Shown piece after piece: positions 13,758-21,126 of a DNA stretch of 21,364 bases. The position numbers and the translations under genes were made by a program. Below the pieces are notes generated by a model that saw only the letters and a list, made by a program, of their open reading frames with translations, ran no database searches and was not told the origin of the DNA. The DNA comes from Candidatus Uhrbacteria bacterium (GTDB taxonomy: Bacteria; Patescibacteriota; Patescibacteriia; 2-12-FULL-60-25). The stretch is taken from contig WJLP01000069.1 in the NCBI GenBank assembly GCA_014728435.1, forward strand, positions 1-21,364, given 5' to 3'. The first letter of the stretch is position 1, and the number at the start of each line of letters is the position of its first letter.

Positions 13758-14147
13758 TTATCGCCAGATGAAGGCTGATAAGTTGAAACCGCCTTTTAGT
13801 AGATTGATGGCTTTCGAAAGTTCGTATTGGCTAATTCCTTCGTTCCATTTTTCACGCTCTGGAATTGTGCCTGTGAACTTACTTTCGAGCAGTGGTAATG
13901 CTCGATCATCGCCTAGCTGACCTAAAGTCCATATGGCGGAGTTTTTATCGGCGTAGCTTGTAAAGTCGGCTTCTAGGGTTTGTATTAAGGCTTCAACGCA
14001 ATTTCCTTCGAATTGACTCTGAGCTTTGTTGCAGTTATTTTTGACGCTCGTGCCGATGGATAAAGCGGTTGCGAGGAAAATGATAATAAAAAGCAATAAA
14101 GCGGCGCTTATTATACTAGATATTATGACTATCTTTTTCTTCGCCAT
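13758..14147 (-). CDS. Membrane-anchored HEAT-like repeat protein (hypothetical)
   Basis: The 129-residue protein has one N-terminal TM helix (about 6-31) and a short outer domain. NCVEALIQTLEADFTSYADKNSAIWTLGQLGDDRALPLLESKF reads as a HEAT-like helix pair; AIWTLGQLGDDRALPLLE is the most typical part. Two cysteines (CNKA, NCVEA) lie outside. The fold points to protein-protein contact at the membrane surface; no specific role is known. It starts 11 nt after the stop of the amidotransferase gene, with only a weak GGA upstream, so the two are probably co-transcribed. Confidence 0.65.
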   Translation of the reverse strand: MAKKKIVIISSIISAALLLFIIIFLATALSIGTSVKNNCNKAQSQFEGNCVEALIQTLEADFTSYADKNSAIWTLGQLGDDRALPLLESKFTGTIPEREKWNEGISQYELSKAINLLKGGFNLSAFIWR

Positions 14148-14158
14148 ATTTTTCCATT

Positions 14159-14896
14159 CTAGTCTTTTTTGTACCTTTTAACAAAGTTTTTGAGAATTTT
14201 TTGCGGATGGATGACGTTTTCAGACAACACTTGCTGAATAAGCGGTTCAGCTTCTTCAGGCGGGAAATAGCCGGCGTTTTTATAGACGTTTACGCGGACA
14301 ATCAGCCCCTCCGTATCAAGCTCGGGGTGGAATTGGCAGCCATAGATGTTGTTTTTGATGCGTATCATCTGCACGGGGCAGGTATTTGATGATGCTAAGA
14401 GTTTGGCGCCTTCGGGCAGGCCTTGGCAGGCTTCTTTGTGGCCCACGAAAGCTCGGAATTGTTTGGGGATGTCTTTAAGCAGGTGGTCGCTCTCCCCTGC
14501 TTCGGTTAAGGTGACATCGATGGCGCCAACAGGTTCGGTATAATTTTCTTTAGATACAACTCCGCCCAAATGATTGGTGAGCGCCCCGATACCATAGCAG
14601 GCGCCGATATAAGGAAAGTCGCCATCAATGATTTGATCAAAAAGTTTTTTAAGATCCGTTTCGTATTTTTGTTGGTAATCCGTCTTTTTTTCGAGAGGAT
14701 CGCTCACATTGCCCGGGCCGCCGCCTTGCATCACTCCGGAGTAATCATCCAAATTAATACTGGGAATGCCGTTTTGTTCCATGCGCACACGATGGACATC
14801 ATCAGGAGTTAGGCCGCCGAATTTCATAAAAGCTTCATATTCATTGTCTGAAGCAGCATCTTCCGGTCTGATTTGTAGTAAAAGAAATTTTTTCAT
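14159..14896 (-). CDS. Class I glutamine amidotransferase-like protein (GuaA N-domain type)
   Basis: The 245-residue single-domain protein has a GATase1 fold. Oxyanion region is GVMQGGGPGNVSDP (54-67), nucleophile elbow IGACYGIG with C100 (97-104), and catalytic H190 and E192 in CQFHPELD. It resembles stand-alone GMP-synthase-like amidotransferases (COG0518), which hydrolyse glutamine or gamma-glutamyl compounds; no synthetase domain is fused or adjacent. The start has GGAGGA, the strongest Shine-Dalgarno in the window, 10 nt upstream of ATG. This site sits in a small GC hairpin. It precedes the HEAT-like membrane protein by 11 nt. Confidence 0.85.
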   Translation of the reverse strand: MKKFLLLQIRPEDAASDNEYEAFMKFGGLTPDDVHRVRMEQNGIPSINLDDYSGVMQGGGPGNVSDPLEKKTDYQQKYETDLKKLFDQIIDGDFPYIGACYGIGALTNHLGGVVSKENYTEPVGAIDVTLTEAGESDHLLKDIPKQFRAFVGHKEACQGLPEGAKLLASSNTCPVQMIRIKNNIYGCQFHPELDTEGLIVRVNVYKNAGYFPPEEAEPLIQQVLSENVIHPQKILKNFVKRYKKD

Positions 14897-14906
14897 ACTG
14901 TTTGAA

Positions 14907-14920
14907 TCCTCCGGGCGGAG
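14907..14920 (-). promoter_or_regulatory. Shine-Dalgarno of the amidotransferase gene inside a hairpin
   Basis: On the - strand CTCC, a GCCC loop and GGAG form a stem, and GGAGGA (14907-14912) is the ribosome binding site. The stem would hide most of the site until melted. Spacing to the ATG at 14896 is 10 nt. Confidence 0.45.
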
Positions 14921-14960
14921 CCTTGATTTACTCGATTTAAGGATTAAGATGATTGTTTAA

Positions 14961-14996
14961 TATAAATAGCTCGCGAAAGCGAGTTATATTTATAGC
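14961..14996. terminator. Palindromic hairpin downstream of the 128-residue gene
   Basis: CTCGC-GAAA-GCGAG (14970-14983 region) is continued by a GT wobble and an AT-rich stem (ATAAATA against TATATTTAT with a small bulge). It lies after the - strand 128-residue gene and before the amidotransferase gene. The T content after it is moderate on either strand, so terminator use is likely but not certain. Confidence 0.5.
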
Positions 14997-15029
14997 ATGG
15001 GACGCTTGGTTGTTCAAGTGGTTTATTTA

Positions 15030-15416
15030 TTAAAAGCAGTGCTGTGCCTTGGTTATATCAGTGATGGACGGTGTTGCGCCATTAACCAAATCCATTGCTC
15101 GTTTTTCGCCCAATGCGTTGATTGCGCATTGCTGTTGGGTAGGGGTTATTGATGTGGGAACATCTTTAGGATTTATTCCCGCAGATTGCAATAAAGCTTC
15201 TTGTTGAGGATTTAATAGAGGGTGATCATAGCCGGTTGATTCGGTTGGCGGGTTAATGAGCGCTGATCCGGTATCAACAACGTTTATTCCCCAGGGTTTG
15301 ATGAGGATGACGGCTAAAATCATGATAAAGACAAAGATGAAAAAAACGCACGTCAGTATGCCGATAATCATGAAAAATATGTGCCAGGGTTTTAAAGGTG
15401 TAACGTCTTTGGGCAT
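15030..15416 (-). CDS. Small membrane-anchored hypothetical protein with conserved C-terminal domain
   Basis: The 128-residue protein has one TM helix (about 12-40), a Pro/Thr-rich linker, and a C-terminal segment LNPQQEALLQSAGINPKDVPTS and ITPTQQQCAINALGEKRAMDLV followed by KAQHCF. This pattern of 'xxQ.xxL...GI....P..IT..Q..C....LG..R...I..G..P...D..KA..C' resembles small anchored proteins I know from Patescibacteria. The two cysteines near the end could pair. Function is unknown. It begins 2 nt after the methyltransferase stop, without Shine-Dalgarno, so it is the last gene of the CAP-SpoU unit. Confidence 0.65.
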   Translation of the reverse strand: MPKDVTPLKPWHIFFMIIGILTCVFFIFVFIMILAVILIKPWGINVVDTGSALINPPTESTGYDHPLLNPQQEALLQSAGINPKDVPTSITPTQQQCAINALGEKRAMDLVNGATPSITDITKAQHCF

Positions 15417-15418
15417 AG

Positions 15419-16084
15419 TTATGTTAGATTGAATAATGCTATGGCCAAGCTATGACCGACGTTTAGTGATTCCAGGGCGTCATCATGATTGATAAAGATG
15501 GATCGGCCTTTAATTTTGGATTGTATTCCCCCGCCTTCGGATCCGGCCATGAGGACGAGAGGTTTTTTGAGTTTAGCTTTTTTGATATCAATCGAGTCTT
15601 TTTTCTTTTCTAAACGATAGATCGGCAGGTTGAGGACTTTTAAAAGTTTGGAGGATTCTTTGGCTGAAATATGCATCCATGGTACTTGGAACATGGCGCC
15701 GACGCTGGAACGGATAACTTTGGGGCTAGTAACATCTGCTGAGTCGATGAGTATGAGGCTGGCGTTAAACCCCAGGCAGAGGCGTAGAATTGCACCTACG
15801 TTGCCAGGGTCTTGCACGCCGTCTAAAGCCACGATGACATCGCGGGATTTGATGTCGCCTAGGCTCCAATTTGGGATAGATGCTACAGCCGCTATTTGTT
15901 GCGGAGTCTCGGTAGTGACCAGCTTATCGAAATCTTTGGTATCCTTTTTACTAAAAGTATACTCAATTGCATCGCCCGCGGTTTTAATCACTTTATCCCC
16001 TTCCACCAAGCAGAGGCCGGTTTTTTCACGGCCTTTTTTTGTGCTGAGAGAGCGGATGAGCTTTTCTTGGGAGTTGCTTAACAT
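15419..16084 (-). CDS. SpoU/TrmH-family RNA 2'-O-ribose methyltransferase
   Basis: The 221-residue protein has a SPOUT trefoil-knot domain with all three SpoU motifs: DPGNVGAILR (92-101), VLMAGSEGGGI (177-187) and SLNVGHSLAIALF (206-218). The N-terminal part (1-80) is a shortened L30e-like RNA-binding domain with CLVEGDKVI (25-33). Length is a little under the usual 240-270 residues. It should methylate a 2'-OH in rRNA or tRNA with AdoMet (RlmB or TsnR-like); the target is not readable. It starts 15 nt after the CAP gene's stop and ends 2 nt before the next start, in a three-gene unit. Confidence 0.9.
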   Translation of the reverse strand: MLSNSQEKLIRSLSTKKGREKTGLCLVEGDKVIKTAGDAIEYTFSKKDTKDFDKLVTTETPQQIAAVASIPNWSLGDIKSRDVIVALDGVQDPGNVGAILRLCLGFNASLILIDSADVTSPKVIRSSVGAMFQVPWMHISAKESSKLLKVLNLPIYRLEKKKDSIDIKKAKLKKPLVLMAGSEGGGIQSKIKGRSIFINHDDALESLNVGHSLAIALFNLT

Positions 16085-16099
16085 ACTTTTTGGCGGCGC

Positions 16100-17002
16100 C
16101 TATTGATCCACATCAAAAAATATTTGAGTGAAGTAATAGACTGTTCCGTTGGGTTTTTTGGCGACTCCTATGCCTGTGTAGTCGTAATCAGCATTTTCGA
16201 GGTTGGTGAGATGATCCGGGCTTTGGAGCCACCAGTCCAGCGCCCCTTGAGCCGGGTCTTCCAAGTTGTTCCAGGCTAAATTTTCAGCCGCGCCGTAATA
16301 TGGGTAAATACTGACCGCGATATTGTCCACCCTTTGCTCAAAACCGACGTGACTGGGCTCAATGTCGCCGTTTGCAATGTTTTGGCTGTGAACGCGGGCT
16401 TGTTCGGCTATGATATCCCGCCAAACAAGAGTTTTGACCCCGGTGGATTGGCGATGGGCATTGATAAGCTCATGCGTGCGTTGTTCAAGATATTCCGAGT
16501 TCAATCGATTCTGTCCATCGATTTGAGGGTTTTTGACGTCGGGATTGTTTGAAGTCAGAGGATTGTTTGTTGTGGCGATAGGTATTTGAAAAAGGTTATC
16601 GTTGGTGATGCCCAAACCTTTATCGCGCATAATTTGAAAAGCATCGGCGGGGCGGCCGAGATAATAGCCTTTTTTGTCATCCGGGAAAACGTAATAAGCC
16701 TCGCCATTGGCCTCAACATCCAGCATGATGTATCCGCTTAGGCGTGATGGGAAGCTGGAGTCTAAATATCCTTGCAGTTCGTCGTGAGCGATACCAAGGC
16801 TCAAAGTTCGCATAATCTGAAAAGCATCCGCTGGGCGGCCCAGGTAGTATCTTTTTAAGTCATCGGGATAGATGTACCAAGCTTCACCATTTGCTTCGAC
16901 TTGGAGCAAGATTTTGCCTTGTAGGTCGTAGTTTAGCTGAGCGTTGGCGATCGAAGGGAATGTGAAAATTGCCATCAAAGCAAATATAATAAAATTTTTC
17001 AT
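16100..17002 (-). CDS. Secreted CAP/SCP-domain protein with two surface repeats
   Basis: A 300-residue exported protein. Residues 1-21 form a signal peptide (ANA cleavage before Gln22). Two near-identical repeats follow at about 27-76 and 87-136, each with VEANGEA.Y and YYLGRPADAFQIMR. A linker leads to a CAP domain (about 165-300) with H218 in SHVGF, E240 in AENLAWN, H264 in SPDHLTNL and the ending YYFTQIFF, close to the YkwD-like bacterial type. The repeat is a familiar surface module of Patescibacteria. The frame extends upstream to a TTG at 17035, but ATG 17002 puts the signal peptide at the N-terminus. It heads the unit with SpoU and the 128-residue gene. A role at the cell surface or in attachment is inferred. 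Confidence 0.88.
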   Translation of the reverse strand: MKNFIIFALMAIFTFPSIANAQLNYDLQGKILLQVEANGEAWYIYPDDLKRYYLGRPADAFQIMRTLSLGIAHDELQGYLDSSFPSRLSGYIMLDVEANGEAYYVFPDDKKGYYLGRPADAFQIMRDKGLGITNDNLFQIPIATTNNPLTSNNPDVKNPQIDGQNRLNSEYLEQRTHELINAHRQSTGVKTLVWRDIIAEQARVHSQNIANGDIEPSHVGFEQRVDNIAVSIYPYYGAAENLAWNNLEDPAQGALDWWLQSPDHLTNLENADYDYTGIGVAKKPNGTVYYFTQIFFDVDQ

Positions 17003-17056
17003 ATTGAGAATCGGTTTGGAATTATTAAAAATCAAGTTTAATCAAGGTTCAGACAG

Positions 17057-18454
17057 TTAGAATATTCCGATTTTATCACCAAAGACCAAAATGCTGAAAA
17101 AGCCAAAAAAGGTAAAGATGATTAGGAGAATTATTTTGCGTGGGATAGATGGTCGAAATACCTTGGGTAGAGTTTTGTGGTTGAGGATTGAGACCAGTGC
17201 AACGTGGATGAACATGGCGAAGGCGTTGATGACCGCACCGAGTACAAGAAGTGTTTTTGGTTCGTGGATATTGAGTAAAAAAAGTGTACAGCCAAACGCG
17301 ATTTGCGCCCAAAGGAATGTGTAATAGATTTTGGAGAGGTTGATTTTAGCATTCTCGTTTTTACCCAGTTTTTTTTCGGCAAAATTTTCGGCCATGATGC
17401 GTGAGGTAGAATCCATAACGCCAAGCTGGGTCTGGAAAAGCATTATTGCGACCACAATAAGAAATAAGGTTCCGAGCAGTGGGAAAGTTGTTTGTGCTAT
17501 TGCAGCGCCTTCGTTAATGACAAAGTTGATACCCTCTGCTGATCCGGCGACACCGTAGGCGGTTGTATAGGCCAAGAGCATGAGCAAAAGCATGGAAATA
17601 CCGCCGATAAACCAGAAGACGATTAAATGTTCGATGCTGATGCGTTTCCACCAAGTTTTGTAGCGAGCTATGTTTTCTTTGGTCAGCTTGAATTGTTCGC
17701 CGCTTAATTTGATCTTCTCGTCGCGCTTGGCGGTGAATAAGCCGGCCAGTTTTTGCGAATACTTGCCCATGCCATAGCCTTTTTCTTTTACATAGATGGA
17801 TTGTGTGAGGTTTAAATTGCCTCCTGCTCCGGAGTATGCGAAAGCCGCCAAAAAGGTCGCGAGTACAAGACCTTCCGGGAAAAATTGATAGTCGATTCCT
17901 TTGCCAATGATGCCATTTGCGAGCTCGATCCAGTCGGTTTTAGAGCTGATGTAGATAGCGAGAATAAAGACGAAAGGAACTCCGATCAAGATGATTGAAC
18001 GAGTTAATTTTTCCATTAAACCGTAAACAGTCTTGCCGGCGCTTAAGATGAGGCCGATGATGATTAGAAATGCAATAGCTATCCATTTGAATTCTTCAAA
18101 GCCCACCACGGACGCGAATACTTTGGCGCCGGCTGCGATTATGCCGGGCAGGCCAAAACCAATGAAAGTAGAAAAAATAAACCAGTAAGCGGCCCAGCCG
18201 AATATACGGTTGAGGCCGACGAAAACGCTTTCGCCTTTTATGAGCGCATAGCGCTCAATCTCCATATTTATGAAATATTGGAAAGTGATGCCCAGGATCG
18301 CTCCCCAAGCGATTCCCAAACCGTAATTTGCGGCCATGTATGGCCAAAGGATTACCTCACCGGAACCGAGGCCGAGTGCCAGTATGATAAAACTGGGTCC
18401 GATCAGTTTTTTAAATGCAATGGGTTTGGGAAATTCTTTGTATGTGGATTTCAT
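17057..18454 (-). CDS. Divergent Nramp-family-like transporter without canonical metal site
   Basis: The 465-residue protein has about eleven TM helices with the LeuT-fold order of Nramp (COG1914). TM1 begins IGPSFIILALGLGSGEVILWPY (18-39), the Nramp 'GPG' region, but the metal-binding DPGN is replaced by GSGE (30-33). TM6 reads AFAYSGAGGNLNLTQS (204-219) where Nramp has MPHN. A related GSGE-type subgroup exists in databases as I recall, annotated only as Nramp-like. The loop after TM6 is long and basic (230-270). Because the metal ligands are absent the substrate may not be Mn or Fe. ATG 18454 has TGATATAAT 6 nt upstream. Confidence 0.78.
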   Translation of the reverse strand: MKSTYKEFPKPIAFKKLIGPSFIILALGLGSGEVILWPYMAANYGLGIAWGAILGITFQYFINMEIERYALIKGESVFVGLNRIFGWAAYWFIFSTFIGFGLPGIIAAGAKVFASVVGFEEFKWIAIAFLIIIGLILSAGKTVYGLMEKLTRSIILIGVPFVFILAIYISSKTDWIELANGIIGKGIDYQFFPEGLVLATFLAAFAYSGAGGNLNLTQSIYVKEKGYGMGKYSQKLAGLFTAKRDEKIKLSGEQFKLTKENIARYKTWWKRISIEHLIVFWFIGGISMLLLMLLAYTTAYGVAGSAEGINFVINEGAAIAQTTFPLLGTLFLIVVAIMLFQTQLGVMDSTSRIMAENFAEKKLGKNENAKINLSKIYYTFLWAQIAFGCTLFLLNIHEPKTLLVLGAVINAFAMFIHVALVSILNHKTLPKVFRPSIPRKIILLIIFTFFGFFSILVFGDKIGIF

Positions 18455-18460
18455 GGCATT

Positions 18461-18469
18461 ATTATATCA
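18461..18469 (-). promoter_or_regulatory. Extended -10 promoter of the Nramp-like gene, predicted leaderless
   Basis: TGATATAAT is read on the - strand (TATAAT at 18461-18466), six bases before ATG 18454. The box lies in the 18-bp gap after the MFS stop, so any -35 would be inside MFS coding sequence. Confidence 0.65.
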
Positions 18470-18472
18470 TGT

Positions 18473-19639
18473 TTATGTTTTTACGGTCTTGGGACGGATA
18501 AATAAAATACTCGCAGTCAGTAGTATCAAACAAGCCAAGATGAAAATAGCTGTATATATTGAGTACGCATCCGCTACATAGCCCATAACCGGCAGTAAGA
18601 TAATTTGGCCGCTGGTGCGAAAAAGCGATAAGACAGAGCCTGATGTGGCGCGATTTACGGATCTTACCTGCTTATGAAACAAAGTGTTGGTTATGGGAGA
18701 TCTTAAGTTTTCAATAAGCAGAACCAAAAAGAAAAGCCCTACGCCGATTATGGATACATAACCAAAGCCCAAAATAAACAGCGGGATTACGGCCAAGGCG
18801 GTTAATGTGTTCATGACTTTAGGTCCGCCGAATTTTTGTTCAAGATTAGAGCTGAAGCGGGTTAAAAAGGCGGCAATAACCAAAAATCCGGAATAAACCA
18901 CACCGAAGTATTCCAATGGCAAGCCGGCTTGTTTCATGTACGGCTGGATGAATGTTGCGAGCGCAACAAAAACACTTGTAAAAATGAGGACGTTTAAGAT
19001 TATGCCGGGCAGGCCTTTGCTTTGCCAGATTGATAGCAATGTATCTTTAACAAAGGTGTAGGATTCTTTGATATCTTTTTTGCCGGTATATTCTTTGATT
19101 TTTACCCAGGTGAGAGTTTGCAGGAAATTGAAGGCGGCAGGAATGGCGGCGATGAAGAAAACAGTGTTAAAGCCCAGATATACTGCCAAGAAGCCTCCCA
19201 GCGCGGTGGCGATGCTTTCAGACAGGCGCGCGTAAAACTTTTGTTTGGCTTTGACTTCGGTGTAGCCGGGCGCTTGTTTATCTTCTTCCAGATAATCGTA
19301 AATATAAGCTGTTTCAGTTCCGGAGCGAAAGCTTTTGCCCAATTCATAAAGCAGATTTGCCAGCAGAAGCGTCCAAAAACCGCCGGCAAAGCCAAAGGCG
19401 ATAAAAGCCAAGGTTATCGTGGCTTTGGAAAGTATTATGCTTTTGCGCTTGCCGTAGAGGTCTGCCAATATGCCGGTTGGTATTTCGATAAGGAAAGAAA
19501 ATATGGCGCCTCCGGTAATTATCCAAAAAATTTGTGAGTAGCCTAAGCCAAGATCTTGAAAAAAGATGATAAGGATTGGGACAAAGTAAGTTTGGTTTTT
19601 TAGAAAAGATGCCAGGTAGAATTTTTTGACTTGTTGCAT
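18473..19639 (-). CDS. MFS transporter (12 TM)
   Basis: The 388-residue protein has about twelve hydrophobic helices in two six-helix halves. Motif A is IEIPTGILADLYGKRKS (about 51-67), the form seen in multidrug or unknown-substrate MFS proteins of the MFS_1/DHA3-like groups. A charged central loop (EYTGKKDIKES) separates the halves. The N-terminus QQVKKFYLASFLKNQTYFVPILIIFFQ leads straight into TM1. It is an exporter or importer driven by ion gradient; the substrate is unknown. The start has an extended -10 TGTTATAGT 17 nt upstream, giving a leader of about 10 nt. It ends 18 nt before the Nramp-like gene, which has its own promoter. Confidence 0.88.
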   Translation of the reverse strand: MQQVKKFYLASFLKNQTYFVPILIIFFQDLGLGYSQIFWIITGGAIFSFLIEIPTGILADLYGKRKSIILSKATITLAFIAFGFAGGFWTLLLANLLYELGKSFRSGTETAYIYDYLEEDKQAPGYTEVKAKQKFYARLSESIATALGGFLAVYLGFNTVFFIAAIPAAFNFLQTLTWVKIKEYTGKKDIKESYTFVKDTLLSIWQSKGLPGIILNVLIFTSVFVALATFIQPYMKQAGLPLEYFGVVYSGFLVIAAFLTRFSSNLEQKFGGPKVMNTLTALAVIPLFILGFGYVSIIGVGLFFLVLLIENLRSPITNTLFHKQVRSVNRATSGSVLSLFRTSGQIILLPVMGYVADAYSIYTAIFILACLILLTASILFIRPKTVKT

Positions 19640-19656
19640 ATGGAATATGTTTTTTC

Positions 19657-19665
19657 ACTATAACA
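19657..19665 (-). promoter_or_regulatory. Extended -10 promoter of the MFS gene
   Basis: TGTTATAGT is read on the - strand (TATAGT 19657-19662), 17 nt before ATG 19639. It abuts the T-run of the upstream terminator. The short leader has no Shine-Dalgarno. Confidence 0.55.
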
Positions 19666-19691
19666 AAAATCCCCCGCTTTTGTGAGGGGGT
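19664..19691 (-). terminator. Intrinsic terminator of the DUF362 gene
   Basis: On the - strand CCCCC pairs with GGGGG around a 10-nt interior, followed by ATTTTTG. It lies 16 bp after the TAA at 19708. Confidence 0.85.
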
Positions 19692-19707
19692 GAGATGTGT
19701 TATGGGT

Positions 19708-20841
19708 TTAAGCTGTGAGTTTGATCAGGCGATCAGAGAGCTCTTGGGCATCATCAATTACCAGTTTATGGCCGGCGCTGAATTTATTGCCCAAGCCCAG
19801 GTTGAGCCCGTGTGCCACAAATTGATTGTTCCAGACATTGTAAGAGCCGAGCTCGTGGATTTGGCCGTTTAGGATTGTGACCGGCTTTTGCAGGAGTTTT
19901 TTATGCAGTGGTGTGTGATTTTTGTAGCAATCGAATAGGAATGCCACGGCTACGGCATCAGCGGCTACGGGGTCGGTTGAGCCGATGAGCAAGCCCGTTT
20001 CAGGTTCCGCTACATGTGCTTTGAACAATTTGAGGCCGTAGTTTTCGAACAAGTATTGATTTGGCCCCATGGTGGTTTGCACCTTTGTGGCCGTAAAGAT
20101 GGTGCCGCGAAGTTTATCGGCAATAGCCAACTGGATTTCGGTAATCATTTCGAAGAAATCAAGATTGCGTTTATTACCGGCATGCAGGCCGGACCCTCGG
20201 GCGTAGTGCTCGATAAACGCGTTATAGGGCCCTTGGGCGTGGAATTCCATGCGGCTGTCTTGGCGCAAAATGCCAACCCAAGATTTGGCTCCCAGGGTAA
20301 CACCGCCTTGCGCGTGCGTGCTGATTCTGGGAAGTGAGACTATATGGTCGGCTTTGGCGACCCAAGGAGTGATATAGAATCCATCGGGCCAATTGGCGGC
20401 CTTGGGGTGCTCGAAAAGATGGAAATCATCCCAGTTATCCTCTTCAAAGGCTATAACATTCGCAGAGGCTTTTGACAGACCTGTTTGTTTGAAACAATCA
20501 TGTGTGGATCCGCGGATTATTCCGCGCGGAGAGTGTACAATATACTCCACCCCGGACTGATCGCCGAGTACCGGGATTCCGTCGCGATCTTTGATGAGTT
20601 TGGCGAGTACTTCGACAGCGGACGGGTGTGTGGTTGCCGGGTAAGCATCGGGTGAGTTGACGGCGGCTTTAATGAGGACTATTTCCCCTGTTTTAAGCCA
20701 ACTGAAATTATCCAATACTTTAAGCATGAATTGTTCCAAATACAGCTCGAGCTTTTGGCTACTTGTTCCCTTAGGTATGCCTCTGGCGTACGTTGTCTGC
20801 ATAATGCCCTCGTTTATAAATGTGCCGTTGTTGTTTAGCAT
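19708..20841 (-). CDS. DUF362 family protein
   Basis: The 377-residue protein has the DUF362 layout. KTGEIVLIKAAVNSPDAYPATT (50-71) and PSAVEVLAKLIKDRDGIPVLGDQSG are the typical opening, THAQGGVTLGAKSWVGIL the mid block, and GLLIGSTDPVAADAVAVAFL the conserved Asp-Pro block. There is no CxxCxxCxxxC ferredoxin domain, which many DUF362 proteins carry at their C-terminus. No biochemical function is established for the family; a metal or cofactor role has been suggested from fusions. ATG 20841 is supported by a TACTAT box 5 nt upstream; an internal ATG at codon 14 is the alternative. It is a single-gene unit with its own terminator. Confidence 0.8.
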   Translation of the reverse strand: MLNNNGTFINEGIMQTTYARGIPKGTSSQKLELYLEQFMLKVLDNFSWLKTGEIVLIKAAVNSPDAYPATTHPSAVEVLAKLIKDRDGIPVLGDQSGVEYIVHSPRGIIRGSTHDCFKQTGLSKASANVIAFEEDNWDDFHLFEHPKAANWPDGFYITPWVAKADHIVSLPRISTHAQGGVTLGAKSWVGILRQDSRMEFHAQGPYNAFIEHYARGSGLHAGNKRNLDFFEMITEIQLAIADKLRGTIFTATKVQTTMGPNQYLFENYGLKLFKAHVAEPETGLLIGSTDPVAADAVAVAFLFDCYKNHTPLHKKLLQKPVTILNGQIHELGSYNVWNNQFVAHGLNLGLGNKFSAGHKLVIDDAQELSDRLIKLTA

Positions 20842-20846
20842 AAAAA

Positions 20847-20852
20847 ATAGTA
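20847..20852 (-). promoter_or_regulatory. -10 box of the DUF362 gene, predicted leaderless
   Basis: TACTAT is read on the - strand five bases before the ATG at 20841. No TGn and no good -35. The remaining gap to 20974 shows nothing else. Confidence 0.4.
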
Positions 20853-20974
20853 ATTATCAAGGTAATGATAGCACTTGCGTTGAAAGTTAGAAATGATTTC
20901 GGTTGACGGTTTTTTGTAAATAGAAAATAAGTTCATGATTAAGACATTAAACCATTTTTTTGTTCGAATTCCAT

Positions 20975-21003
20975 AAACAAAAACCCTCCTGTTAATTAGG
21001 AGG
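20975..21003 (-). terminator. Intrinsic terminator of tRNA-Asn
   Basis: On the - strand CCTCCT (20998-21003), a 7-nt loop and AGGAGG (20985-20990) are followed by G and TTTTTGTTT. It begins 3 nt after the tRNA's CCA. Confidence 0.85.
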
Positions 21004-21006
21004 ATT

Positions 21007-21081
21007 TGGCTCTGGGGGTGGGATTCGAACCCACGACCAATCGGTTAACAGCCGACTGCTCTACCACTGAGCTACCCCAGA
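21007..21081 (-). tRNA. tRNA-Asn (anticodon GTT)
   Basis: The full cloverleaf reads on the - strand. The acceptor stem is TCTGGGG with CCCCAGA, the D arm GCTC/GAGC, the anticodon arm GTCGG-CTGTTAA-CCGAT with GTT at the anticodon, and the T arm GTGGG-TTCGAAT-CCCAC. Discriminator G and the 3' CCA (21007-21009) are encoded. It reads AAC and AAT. It has its own promoter and terminator between the sigma factor and DUF362 genes. Confidence 0.97.
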
Positions 21082-21086
21082 TTGTT

Positions 21087-21105
21087 GCGGCATTATATAT
21101 GCCGC
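21087..21105. repeat. Perfect 7-bp palindrome across the tRNA promoter -10
   Basis: GCGGCAT (21087-21093) and ATGCCGC (21099-21105) are separated by 5 nt, and the -10 TATAAT (21092-21097) lies across the loop. It could be an operator, a sigma-gene 3' hairpin, or chance. Confidence 0.6.
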
Positions 21106-21120
21106 TTTGAAATTTTGCAA
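21092..21120 (-). promoter_or_regulatory. Promoter of tRNA-Asn
   Basis: On the - strand -35 TTGCAA (21115-21120), a 17-bp spacer and perfect -10 TATAAT (21092-21097), with ten bases from the -10 to the mature tRNA 5' end. This is the best -35/-10 pair of the window and gives a yardstick for the species' consensus. Confidence 0.75.
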
Positions 21121-21126
21121 GAGCTT

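Noticed and set aside
15630..16106. A 158-codon + strand frame
   Set aside because: It is antisense to the SpoU methyltransferase, which has all three family motifs.
17003..17035. CAP protein starting at the TTG at 17035
   Set aside because: It would put 11 polar residues before the signal peptide; the ATG at 17002 gives a normal signal sequence.
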